Of a DNA stretch of 64,000 nucleotides, positions 52,846 to 60,676 are shown piece by piece. The first letter of the stretch is position 1, and the number at the start of each line of letters is the position of its first letter. Source of the DNA: Bacteroidales bacterium (lineage in GTDB: Bacteria > Bacteroidota > Bacteroidia > Bacteroidales > JAGOPY01); assembly GCA_023229505.1 (NCBI GenBank), contig JALNZD010000020.1:1-64000 (forward strand). Direction: 5' to 3'. A model generated the notes under the pieces. That model worked only from the letters and a program-made list of their open reading frames with translations, was not told the origin of the DNA and did no database searches. A program made the translations under genes and the position numbers.

Positions 52846-54447
52846 ATGTCAACTTTAACTTCCAGTCCTGATCTGTCGTTTTATCAGGTTGCCAAAGGTA
52901 TCCGGTCGTGGATTTTTACACTTGACCATAAAAGGATTGCCCTGTTGTACTTCTATTCCATTAGTACCTTTTTCCTGGTTGGGGTTGTCCTGGGATTACT
53001 TTTGCGGCTTGAACTTATTGCCCCGGGCAAAACCATTGTGGAGCCGCATACTTACAACCAGCTATTCACATTGCATGGGGTGATCATGATCTTCCTTTTC
53101 ATTATTCCTGTCATACCGGCGATTTTCGGTAATTTCTTCCTTCCGATTATGTTAGGGACAGATGATGTATCCTTCCCCAGGGTTAACCTGCTTTCATGGT
53201 ATTTGTATATCCTTGGAGGTATCCTGGCTTTACTGACGCTCGTTGTAGGAGATGGCCCGCCAGATACAGGTTGGACTTTTTATGCGCCTTACAGTGTCAA
53301 AACAGGCACGAACGTTTCCATCGCGGTGCTTGCAGCTTTCATTCTTGGCTTTTCTTCTATTTTGACTGGCCTTAATTTTATCGTTACCATCCACAGGCTC
53401 CGTTACCCGGGCATGTCCTTCTTCCAAATGCCCTTATTTGCCTGGGCATTATATGCGACAGCCTGGATACAGGTCCTTGCAACACCGATAATTGGCATCA
53501 CCCTGTTAATGATCTTTGTTGAGCGGGTTTTCGGCGTAGGTCTTTTTGATCCCAGCATAGGTGGTGACCCCATTCTTTACCAGCACCTTTTCTGGATCTA
53601 TTCCCATCCTGCGGTTTATATCATGGCGCTGCCCGCCATGGGTATTATCTCAGAGATTATTCCCACCTTTTCACACAGAACTATTTTTGGTTATAAAGCC
53701 ATCGCCTTTTCCAGCCTGGCCATCGCTTTCGTTGGTTATTTCGTATGGGGACACCACATGTTCACTTCCGGCATGAGCGGCCCTGCACGCATTATCTTTT
53801 CCATTCTCACTTTCCTGGTGGCCATTCCGTCGGCCGTAAAAGTATTCAACTGGGTAGCGACCATGTATAAAGGGTCCATCGACCTTCAACCCCCGATGCT
53901 TTATGCCATGGCATTCATTTTCCAATTCCTTATAGGTGGTCTTACCGGATTGGTCGTTGGTGCACTGGCAACCGATATACATTTGCATGATACTCATTTT
54001 GTTGTCGGTCACTTCCATTACGTCATGTTCGGAGGTGCGGGCTTTGCCTTTTTCGGAGGTATTCATTATTGGTTCCCAAAAATATGGGGCAGAATGTATA
54101 ACGTGCGATGGGCAAATATTGCCTTCACACTCCTTTTTATCGGTTTTAACACGCTGTATTTCCCTATGCTTATTTTAGGGATAATGGGGATGCCTCGCCG
54201 GTATTATGACTATTTACCTGAATTTCAACCATTGAATGTAATCTCTACAGTTGGTTCCTGGATCCTGTTCATCGGGTTGATCATCATGATCGTCAACCTG
54301 ATTAACGGCTATCGTAAGGGCGCAATAGCCGGCCGTAATCCGTGGGGAGGTGTTACACTTGAATGGCAAACAAAATCTCCACCACCGCTGCAGAACTTCG
54401 ACAAAGCTCCTGAATTATCGGAACACGGTCCTTACGATTTTAAATAA
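52846..54447 (+). CDS. ctaD: Cytochrome c oxidase subunit I, A2-type haem-copper oxidase
   Basis: The catalytic subunit reduces O2 at haem a3-CuB and pumps protons. The 533-aa chain (start ATG 52846; a TTG at 52831 is less likely) has 12 helices with ligands in YSHPAVYIMALPAMG, the HH pair in WGHHMFTSGM, and the haem His pair in HDTHFVVGHFHYVM. The A1-family Glu (GHPEVY) is replaced by the YSHP motif that defines A2-type oxidases, as in Rhodothermus caa3. It is followed by subunits III, IV and II in one series. Confidence 0.95.
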   Translation: MSTLTSSPDLSFYQVAKGIRSWIFTLDHKRIALLYFYSISTFFLVGVVLGLLLRLELIAPGKTIVEPHTYNQLFTLHGVIMIFLFIIPVIPAIFGNFFLPIMLGTDDVSFPRVNLLSWYLYILGGILALLTLVVGDGPPDTGWTFYAPYSVKTGTNVSIAVLAAFILGFSSILTGLNFIVTIHRLRYPGMSFFQMPLFAWALYATAWIQVLATPIIGITLLMIFVERVFGVGLFDPSIGGDPILYQHLFWIYSHPAVYIMALPAMGIISEIIPTFSHRTIFGYKAIAFSSLAIAFVGYFVWGHHMFTSGMSGPARIIFSILTFLVAIPSAVKVFNWVATMYKGSIDLQPPMLYAMAFIFQFLIGGLTGLVVGALATDIHLHDTHFVVGHFHYVMFGGAGFAFFGGIHYWFPKIWGRMYNVRWANIAFTLLFIGFNTLYFPMLILGIMGMPRRYYDYLPEFQPLNVISTVGSWILFIGLIIMIVNLINGYRKGAIAGRNPWGGVTLEWQTKSPPPLQNFDKAPELSEHGPYDFK

Positions 54448-54467
54448 AACTATTTTCAAAATTTAGT

Positions 54468-55091
54468 ATGGAAACAACCTTCGTATTGCCGAATTCCGGG
54501 CACAACCGCGATGATATGTCCTCCAAGATGGGGATGTGGCTCTTCCTTTTTACGGAATTGTTGCTTTTCGGCGGCCTCTTCCTGGTATATATGATCTACC
54601 GGTTCGTCTATCACGATGATTTCCTTGAAGCTTCCCTCAATCTGCAAGTATTATTCGGAGCGGTGAATACGATCGTCCTGCTGACCAGCAGTATGACCGT
54701 AGCTATGTCGATCACGGCCATGCAGAAAGGAAACGCTCAGTTGTCAAAAAGGCTTATTTGGTTGACTATTCTTTCGGCAGGCATCTTTTTGGTAATTAAA
54801 TTTTTCGAATGGTCCGCCAAGTTTGAACATGGATTGTTCCCGGGGATGGCGCATTACGGGGAATTAGCAAACGGGGAAAGATTATTTTTTTTCCTGTATT
54901 TCTTCATGACCGGTCTCCATGCTCTGCACGTCATTATTGGAGCTATCTTCCTACTCTATGTTATAAAGTCCATTCAGAAGCAAAAAGTCAGGCAGGATAA
55001 ATACATGCTCCTGGAAAACGCAGGCCTTTACTGGCACCTTGTCGATTTGATCTGGATTTATTTGTTTCCGTTGTTTTACCTTATTCATTGA
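54468..55091 (+). CDS. ctaE: Cytochrome c oxidase subunit III
   Basis: The 207-aa membrane protein has five helices, the shorter bacterial form. It shows MGMWLFLFTELLLFGGLFLVY, the FFFLYFFMTGLHALHVIIG segment and the C-terminal YWHLVDLIWIYLFPLFYLI, all family hallmarks. It stabilises subunit I and its proton uptake. Confidence 0.94.
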   Translation: METTFVLPNSGHNRDDMSSKMGMWLFLFTELLLFGGLFLVYMIYRFVYHDDFLEASLNLQVLFGAVNTIVLLTSSMTVAMSITAMQKGNAQLSKRLIWLTILSAGIFLVIKFFEWSAKFEHGLFPGMAHYGELANGERLFFFLYFFMTGLHALHVIIGAIFLLYVIKSIQKQKVRQDKYMLLENAGLYWHLVDLIWIYLFPLFYLIH

Positions 55092-55175
55092 GAAGAAGAC
55101 AGAAATAGTGGAATAGTGGAACAGTGGAACGGTGAAACAGTGATTTTAAAATTTAAAATTTGGAATAAATAGTAT
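55092..55175. repeat. Octamer tandem repeat between ctaE and ctaF
   Basis: Units of eight run over 55104-55143: AATAGTGG twice, AACAGTGG, AACGGTGA, AACAGTGA. A short AT-rich palindrome follows (TTTTAAAATTTAAAATTT). The related run in the next gap (55495-55530) has GTGAATAGTGAAACAGTCG. Confidence 0.75.
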
Positions 55176-55493
55176 ATGAACCATCAAGATAAACCATCAA
55201 GCCACGCACACGAAGTGCATATTACAAGTTACAAGGACCATGCGAGCACTTTTCTCGGTTTGGTCCTGTTAACCATCATGACAGTTACGGTTTCCGTATT
55301 TGGCGCTGATCTTTACACACTGACGGTTCTGACAGCCCTGGCCATTGCATCGACAAAAGCCATTGTGGTAGCCTTGAATTTCATGCACCTAAAGCATGAT
55401 CCTAAGATCTTCCGGGCCATGATCGGGATCGTCCTGCTGTTGTTTATTGTGTTCGCTGTGCTGACACTGGTGGATTACATGATAAGGCCATAG
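55176..55493 (+). CDS. ctaF: Cytochrome c oxidase subunit IV
   Basis: The 105-aa protein of the bacterial COX4 family has three transmembrane helices (about residues 24-42, 46-66 and 77-99) with ALNFMHLKHDPKIFRAM between the second and third. It lies between subunits III and II. The gaps on both sides contain octamer repeats. Confidence 0.9.
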   Translation: MNHQDKPSSHAHEVHITSYKDHASTFLGLVLLTIMTVTVSVFGADLYTLTVLTALAIASTKAIVVALNFMHLKHDPKIFRAMIGIVLLLFIVFAVLTLVDYMIRP

Positions 55494-55575
55494 AGATAGT
55501 GAATAGTGAAACAGTCGAACAATCGAACCTTGATTCTGGAATTTGAAATTTTAATAAATAAGTAAAAACAAAAAA

Positions 55576-56481
55576 ATGTCTGGTGCCTCAAATTTTGTTC
55601 AGGGTGTAGATCTTACCTTCATCATCATACTGGGGGTTTCTGTATTTTTCCTGGTAAGCATCACTGCAGTGATGATTTATTTCGTTATACGTTACAGCAG
55701 GAAGAGAAATCCAAAGGCCACCAATATCGAAGGAAATAACACCCTCGAGATCGTCTGGACCGTAATTCCGTTGATTTTGGTACTGATCATGTTCTACTTT
55801 GGATGGCTCGGATTCCGTCCGATGCGCAACGTGCCGGAAGGTGCCATACCGGTCAAGGCCATCGGTCAGATGTGGAGCTGGATGTTCGAATATGAAAACG
55901 GGAAAAATTCTGCAGAACTGGTTGTGCCGCTCAATAAGCCGGTGAAACTCAATCTGTCCTCCCGCGATGTCATCCATAGTCTTTATATCCCGGCGTTCCG
56001 CATCAAGGAAGATGTTGTCCCGGGAAAGAATAATTATTTGTGGTTCACCGCCCAGGAGGAGGGTGAATATGATATTTTTTGTGCGGAGTTTTGCGGTGAC
56101 CGGCATTCATATATGCTCAGCAAAGTAAGGGTGCTGCCCGAAGCTGAATACAACTCCTGGTTAGCGTCTTCAGATATCCCTGCCGGTGAGCACCCCGGGC
56201 TAACGCTTATGAAGCAAAATGCCTGTGTTACCTGCCATTCACAGGATGGAAGCAAAATTATCGGTCCTTCATTTAAAGGATTGTTTGGAAGAAAGGAAAT
56301 AATTATCGCTGATGGGATTGAAAAAGAAATCACCGTGGATGAAGCCTATATAAAACGTTCCATTTATGAACCAAATGCTCAGGTAGTCAAAGGATTCAAC
56401 CCCGGCCTGATGATCTCCTATCAGCAACAGCTATCTGAAGAAGATATTCAGAAGATTATTGATTATATGAAGGGGTTGTAA
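55576..56481 (+). CDS. ctaC: Cytochrome c oxidase subunit II fused to cytochrome c
   Basis: The 301-aa subunit II has two N-terminal helices (about 11-34 and 55-75), a cupredoxin domain with the CuA ligands (His in DVIHSLYIPAF, then CAEFCGDRHSYM) at about residues 135-180, and a C-terminal class I cytochrome c (CVTCHSQDG near 217, distal Met late). This makes it a caa3-type oxidase that can accept electrons directly from ACIII. Unusually, it follows subunits I, III and IV rather than leading the operon. Confidence 0.95.
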   Translation: MSGASNFVQGVDLTFIIILGVSVFFLVSITAVMIYFVIRYSRKRNPKATNIEGNNTLEIVWTVIPLILVLIMFYFGWLGFRPMRNVPEGAIPVKAIGQMWSWMFEYENGKNSAELVVPLNKPVKLNLSSRDVIHSLYIPAFRIKEDVVPGKNNYLWFTAQEEGEYDIFCAEFCGDRHSYMLSKVRVLPEAEYNSWLASSDIPAGEHPGLTLMKQNACVTCHSQDGSKIIGPSFKGLFGRKEIIIADGIEKEITVDEAYIKRSIYEPNAQVVKGFNPGLMISYQQQLSEEDIQKIIDYMKGL

Positions 56482-56509
56482 GCAGAATACAGAATACAGA
56501 AGTCAGAAA

Positions 56510-57400
56510 TTGAAATCAGAAATCGAAAATCGAAAATCGAAAATCGAAAATCTTACGGTTTTCCTTGAATTGTCGAAGGTGAAAATAACCTTCGCGGTTG
56601 CATTAACGACCATTACGGGATACCTTTTGGCCGGGGGTTCTTTTGATATTGGACTGATCCTGCCAACACTCGGGATTTTCCTGCTGGCCTGCGGATCTTC
56701 AGCAATCAATCATTTCCAGGAACGTGACCAGGATGCGAAGATGGAACGGACCCGCAACCGTCCAATCCCGTCCGGAAGAATTTCACCGGCTGGTGCGCTG
56801 GTCTTTGCCTTCCTGCTCTCTGCCTCAGGCTCGGTGCTCCTTTACCTGGGTAGTGGCATGCTCGGCATGCAGTTGGGTCTTATCGCGCTCATCTGGTATA
56901 ATGCCATCTATACCCCCCTGAAAAAAAAGACCGCCTTTGCCGTTGTTCCCGGAGCTGTCATTGGCTCGATACCGCCACTCGTTGGCTGGGTTGCAGCAAG
57001 AGGACATCTTGGCGACCCCAGGGCAATCTTTATGGCATTTTTCTTTTTCATCTGGCAGGTACCTCATTTTTGGCTTCTAATGCTCAAATATGGCGATGAA
57101 TATGTCAAAGCAGGCTTTCCTTCTATTACACAGCTTTATACATCCAGGCAGATCAAGCATATCACCTTTATCTGGATTCTGGCCACTGCCGTGTCAGCAA
57201 TGATGCTTCCCGTATTCGATGTGGTGGATTCATGGGTGGTAATGGGTGGATTGCTGATCTCCTCTATCTGGCTTGTCGGGCAGTTTACCAGGCTGCTTTC
57301 TATACGTGACCTCCCCTTCAACCCGATCCGGTATTTTATGAAGATCAATTATTTCGTGCTGGCAGTAATCATCTTTCTTTCCCTCGACAGGTTTATTTAA
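56510..57400 (+). CDS. ctaB: Haem O synthase (protoheme IX farnesyltransferase)
   Basis: CtaB farnesylates haem B, the step before haem A for the oxidase upstream. The 296-aa membrane protein has about eight helices and the prenyltransferase motifs NHFQERDQDAKMERTRNRP (Asp-rich, about residues 67-85) and WYNAIYTPLKKK, with WQVPHFWLLMLKYGDEY. There is no ATG near the expected start. TTG 56510 gives a 15-residue leader (SEIENRKSKIEN) that is a direct translation of the heptamer repeat. Later TTG/GTG codons near 56570-56580 are alternatives. So the true start is uncertain. Confidence 0.9.
   Translation: MKSEIENRKSKIENLTVFLELSKVKITFAVALTTITGYLLAGGSFDIGLILPTLGIFLLACGSSAINHFQERDQDAKMERTRNRPIPSGRISPAGALVFAFLLSASGSVLLYLGSGMLGMQLGLIALIWYNAIYTPLKKKTAFAVVPGAVIGSIPPLVGWVAARGHLGDPRAIFMAFFFFIWQVPHFWLLMLKYGDEYVKAGFPSITQLYTSRQIKHITFIWILATAVSAMMLPVFDVVDSWVVMGGLLISSIWLVGQFTRLLSIRDLPFNPIRYFMKINYFVLAVIIFLSLDRFI
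56511..56552. repeat. Period-7 repeat at the ctaB start
   Basis: Units GAAATCA, GAAATCG, AAAATCG, AAAATCG, AAAATCG are in tandem. They overlap the probable N-terminal codons of ctaB. Confidence 0.85.
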
Positions 57401-57481
57401 CCTCGTTGCATCCATACCATTCATCGCCTGATTTCGGTTTCGATATGAATTGAATCTTTTACATCCCTGATATTTTATACT

Positions 57482-57489
57482 TATTTTTG
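57482..57489 (+). promoter_or_regulatory. -7 element (TATTTTTG) for DUF4492-cydAB
   Basis: This is an exact TAnnTTTG match only nine bases before the DUF4492 ATG, so the mRNA is nearly leaderless. Confidence 0.6.
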
Positions 57490-57497
57490 TAAGTGTC

Positions 57498-57719
57498 ATG
57501 AGGGTATTTAAAAAGATATTCTTCTTTTATTATGATGGTTTCCATTCCATGACATGGGGCAGGAAACTCTGGATCATCATCCTGATCAAGATTTTCATTA
57601 TGTTTGCCATTCTCAGGGTTTTCTTCTTTCAGGATTTCCTTGACAGTCGTTTCGGCTCCGACCGGGAAAAGAGCGAATACGTTGTTGATGAACTCACCAA
57701 ACGTAATTTGAATGATTGA
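57498..57719 (+). CDS. DUF4492 small membrane protein
   Basis: The 73-aa protein has one transmembrane helix (LWIIILIKIFIMFAILRVFFF, residues 24-44) between a basic N-terminus (FYYDGFHSMTWGRK) and a charged C-terminus. DUF4492 is found ahead of cydA in Bacteroidota and some Campylobacterota. Its function is unknown. The stop overlaps the cydA start by eight bases, so it is probably co-translated and may be an assembly factor or small subunit of the bd oxidase. Confidence 0.9.
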   Translation: MRVFKKIFFFYYDGFHSMTWGRKLWIIILIKIFIMFAILRVFFFQDFLDSRFGSDREKSEYVVDELTKRNLND

Positions 57720-59277
57720 TAGTATTGATTATTCACTGGTTGACTGGTCACGTGCGCAATTTGCCCTGACTGCCATGTATCACTGGCTGTTCGTTCCGCT
57801 GACGCTCGGTTTGTCTTTTATAATGGCTATCATGGAATCGATCTATGCCAGGACCGGCGACCCGCACTGGAAAAAGGTGACCAAATTCTGGATGACACTG
57901 TTCGGGATAAATTTTGCAATTGGGATTGCCACGGGGATCATACTCGAGTTCGAATTTGGCACCAATTGGTCAAACTATTCCTGGTTCGTGGGCGATATCT
58001 TCGGCGCTCCGCTGGCCGTGGAAGGCATTATGGCTTTCTTCCTCGAATCCACATTTGTCGCCGTGATGTTTTTTGGGTGGAATAAGGTGAGCAAGAGGTT
58101 CCACCTGGCTTCCACCTGGCTTGTGGCAGTCGGTGCCAGCCTTTCGGCCCTGTGGATCCTGGTAGCTAACGCCTGGATGCAGAACCCGGTCGGGATGCAA
58201 TTCAACCCCGATACTGCACGAAACGAAATGGTGAATTTCTGGGAAGTCCTATTCTCCCCTACTGCGATCAACAAATTCCTGCATACTGTCACTTCCGGCT
58301 TCGTGCTGGCCGCCGTTTTCGTCATCGGGATCAGTGCATGGTTCATGCTCCACAAACGTGAAATGCTTTTCGCAAAAAGAAGCATGCTCGTGGCTTCCGT
58401 ATTCGGCCTGGTGTCAGGATCTTTCCTGATCCTGACCGGGGACGGGTCTGCAAGGGAAATGGCCAGGGTGCAGCCGATGAAGTTCGCTGCTATGGAAGGA
58501 CTGTACGATGGACGAAGAAACGCGCCATTGGTTGCTATAGGGCTTTTTGCAAAACCTGGAAGCCCGGGCAATCCGGACCAGGAGGAATTCCTGGTCAAGA
58601 TAGAAATTCCAAACATGCTGTCATATATGGCTTTCCTTGATCCGCACGCTTTCGTGCCGGGCATTAAAGACCTGATACAGGGGAATGAGCAGGAAGGCCT
58701 CATTTCTTATGCAGAAAAGATAAAAAGGGGGAAAATGGCGATACAAACGCTAAAGGATTATAAAAAGGCCGTTGCAGATAATGATAAGGCACTATCAAAT
58801 GCCCTGAGAGCGAAATTCGATGATCCTGCATTTATTGACAACTATTTCAGGTATTTCGGTTATGGATATTATGACGATCCTAAAGATATCATCCCCAGTG
58901 TGCCGGTATCCTTCTATTCATTTCATGTTATGGTCATACTGGGCGTGCACTTCATGATTCTGTTCCTGCTGGTCTTCATTTTGTTATTTAAAGGTACGAT
59001 ACATCAGAAACGATGGATCCTGTTTGTAGCATTATTCACTATACCTCTCGCTTACATTGCCTCCATGGCCGGTTGGATGCTTGCAGAATTCGGCAGGCAA
59101 CCCTGGGTCATCCAGGACCTGATGCCGACCATCGCTGCAGTCTCCCGAATCGACAGCACATCAGTGCAAATCACTTTCTGGCTTTTTGCTGTTCTGTTCA
59201 CCGCTTTGCTTATTGCCGAAGTCAGGATCATGACTGAGCAGATAAAAAAAGGCCCTAAAAACGAAGGAGGTCACTGA
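57712..59277 (+). CDS. cydA: Cytochrome bd ubiquinol/menaquinol oxidase subunit I
   Basis: CydA carries haems b558, b595 and d and the quinol site, reducing O2 with high affinity without proton pumping. At 521 aa it resembles E. coli CydA in size. The haem His is in MYHWLFVPLTLG near residue 22, and another in KFLHTVTSGF. The Met ligand candidate is in FYSFHVMVILG. The Q-loop region (about 295-400) and GWMLAEFGRQPWVIQDLMPT follow. It is the first of the cydAB pair behind DUF4492. Confidence 0.96.
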   Translation: MIDSIDYSLVDWSRAQFALTAMYHWLFVPLTLGLSFIMAIMESIYARTGDPHWKKVTKFWMTLFGINFAIGIATGIILEFEFGTNWSNYSWFVGDIFGAPLAVEGIMAFFLESTFVAVMFFGWNKVSKRFHLASTWLVAVGASLSALWILVANAWMQNPVGMQFNPDTARNEMVNFWEVLFSPTAINKFLHTVTSGFVLAAVFVIGISAWFMLHKREMLFAKRSMLVASVFGLVSGSFLILTGDGSAREMARVQPMKFAAMEGLYDGRRNAPLVAIGLFAKPGSPGNPDQEEFLVKIEIPNMLSYMAFLDPHAFVPGIKDLIQGNEQEGLISYAEKIKRGKMAIQTLKDYKKAVADNDKALSNALRAKFDDPAFIDNYFRYFGYGYYDDPKDIIPSVPVSFYSFHVMVILGVHFMILFLLVFILLFKGTIHQKRWILFVALFTIPLAYIASMAGWMLAEFGRQPWVIQDLMPTIAAVSRIDSTSVQITFWLFAVLFTALLIAEVRIMTEQIKKGPKNEGGH

Positions 59278-59278
59278 T

Positions 59279-60436
59279 ATGTTTGAAAATCTGTCATATT
59301 TGGCTTTACAGCAATACTGGTGGATCATCATCTCCCTGCTGGGCTCAGTGTTGGTTTTCCTCTTCTTTGTTCAGGGAGGGCAGACGCTGATTTACAAATT
59401 AGGCCGTACCGAAACCGAACGTACAATGATCGTGAATGCATTAGGCCGCAAATGGGAGTTCACCTTCACTACGCTGGTCACTTTCGGCGGAGCTTTTTTT
59501 GCCTCCTTCCCACTGTTTTACGCCACCAGTTTTGGTGGGGCCTACTGGGTCTGGATGCTGATCCTGATCGCTTTTGTGATACAGGCCATCGCTTATGAAT
59601 TCCGCACAAAGCCCCGGAATTTCCTCGGGCAAAGGACCTTTGAGACTTTCCTTTACCTGAACGGCGCAGTAGGTACAATCCTGGTCGGGACTGCAGTCGC
59701 TACGTTCTTTACCGGGTCGTCCTTCTTTGTAAACGATATGAATTTTTCCGAATGGAAAACCCCCTTTCATGGACTTGAGCTGGCTTTCGGTTTTTCAAAG
59801 TACACTGCTTTCATAAACCTGTCACTCGGCCTTGCTGTCTTTTTCCTGTCCAGGGTGCTGGGAAATCTCTACCTGGTGAATACCATCGATGATGCCATAC
59901 TTCATAAACGTGCTTTTCATCTTTTATTCCGCGATGCCTTGCCATTCCTCTTATTCTTCCTGTTTTTCCTTGTCAATATCCTTGTTCGCAAGGGATTTGC
60001 TTACAACCCGGATACAGGTGAAGTTTTCATGGAACCGTTCAAATACTTGCACAACCTCATACAGATGCCGGTTGTTTTGATCCTGTTGCTGGCCGGCGTA
60101 GCATTGGTCGTGGCCGGGCTCTATAAAACCTGGAAGTCATATGACACTTTTCACACTAAAGCCATCTGGTTTGTCGGGCCTGGAGCTATCCTGACCGTTT
60201 TCGCCCTTTTTCTGACTGCAGGGTTCAACCATACGGCTTTTTACCCTTCGATCTATGACCTGCAAAGTTCCCTTACGATCGAAAATGCATCTTCCAGCAA
60301 ATATACCCTGGCAGCCATGAGCTATGTTTCATTGCTGGTGCCGTTCGTCTTCGCTTACATTTGGTATGCGTGGAAGGCAATTAATAAAAAGAAGATCGAC
60401 AAAAAAGAAATGGAAGAAGAAACACATAAATATTAG
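59279..60436 (+). CDS. cydB: Cytochrome bd oxidase subunit II
   Basis: CydB is the haem-free partner of CydA. The 385-aa chain has about nine helices, with NALGRKWEFTFTTLVTFGGAFFA as the family-typical N-terminal quarter and IWYAWKAINKKKIDKKEMEE at the cytoplasmic C-terminus. It begins two bases after the cydA stop. Confidence 0.95.
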   Translation: MFENLSYLALQQYWWIIISLLGSVLVFLFFVQGGQTLIYKLGRTETERTMIVNALGRKWEFTFTTLVTFGGAFFASFPLFYATSFGGAYWVWMLILIAFVIQAIAYEFRTKPRNFLGQRTFETFLYLNGAVGTILVGTAVATFFTGSSFFVNDMNFSEWKTPFHGLELAFGFSKYTAFINLSLGLAVFFLSRVLGNLYLVNTIDDAILHKRAFHLLFRDALPFLLFFLFFLVNILVRKGFAYNPDTGEVFMEPFKYLHNLIQMPVVLILLLAGVALVVAGLYKTWKSYDTFHTKAIWFVGPGAILTVFALFLTAGFNHTAFYPSIYDLQSSLTIENASSSKYTLAAMSYVSLLVPFVFAYIWYAWKAINKKKIDKKEMEEETHKY

Positions 60437-60472
60437 TTCAAAGTTCCAAATTTCAAATTTCAAATTTCAAAC
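60437..60472. repeat. Period-7 repeat between cydB and the small downstream ORF
   Basis: Units TTCAAAG, TTCCAAA, TTTCAAA, TTTCAAA, TTTCAAA are in tandem. Confidence 0.85.
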
Positions 60473-60483
60473 CACTAACCAAC

Positions 60484-60624
60484 ATGCATACAGTCCAAAT
60501 ACTATGGCTCCTTGCCCTGCCAGTGTCTATTTTTCTTACTTACCGGGTGATATTATTTGTCCTCAAAAAATACGAAAAGAAATTTCCACAGGATGTTGAA
60601 ATAAATTCTGGTGAAATTTCCTGA
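60484..60624 (+). CDS. 46-aa single-helix protein behind cydB, candidate bd oxidase small subunit
   Basis: The translation begins MHTVQILWLLALPVSIFLTY and ends ...FPQDVEINSGEIS. It has one hydrophobic helix (about residues 5-27) followed by a lysine-rich stretch (VLKKYEKKFPQD), which predicts N-out, C-in topology. It starts 47 bases after the cydB stop on the same strand, with no promoter between. Bd oxidases of other phyla have single-helix subunits of 30-50 aa next to cydAB (CydX, CydS). No sequence match to those is evident, so this is a positional and structural candidate. The next promoter starts after its stop. Confidence 0.62.
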   Translation: MHTVQILWLLALPVSIFLTYRVILFVLKKYEKKFPQDVEINSGEIS

Positions 60625-60632
60625 AATTTTTA

Positions 60633-60640
60633 TATCTTTG
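60633..60640 (+). promoter_or_regulatory. -7 element (TATCTTTG) for the large secreted protein
   Basis: This is an exact TAnnTTTG match 37 bases before the ATG at 60677 and nine bases after the small ORF stop. Confidence 0.6.
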
Positions 60641-60676
60641 TAAAATAGTAATTTCTTGATATTAAGATATATAATA

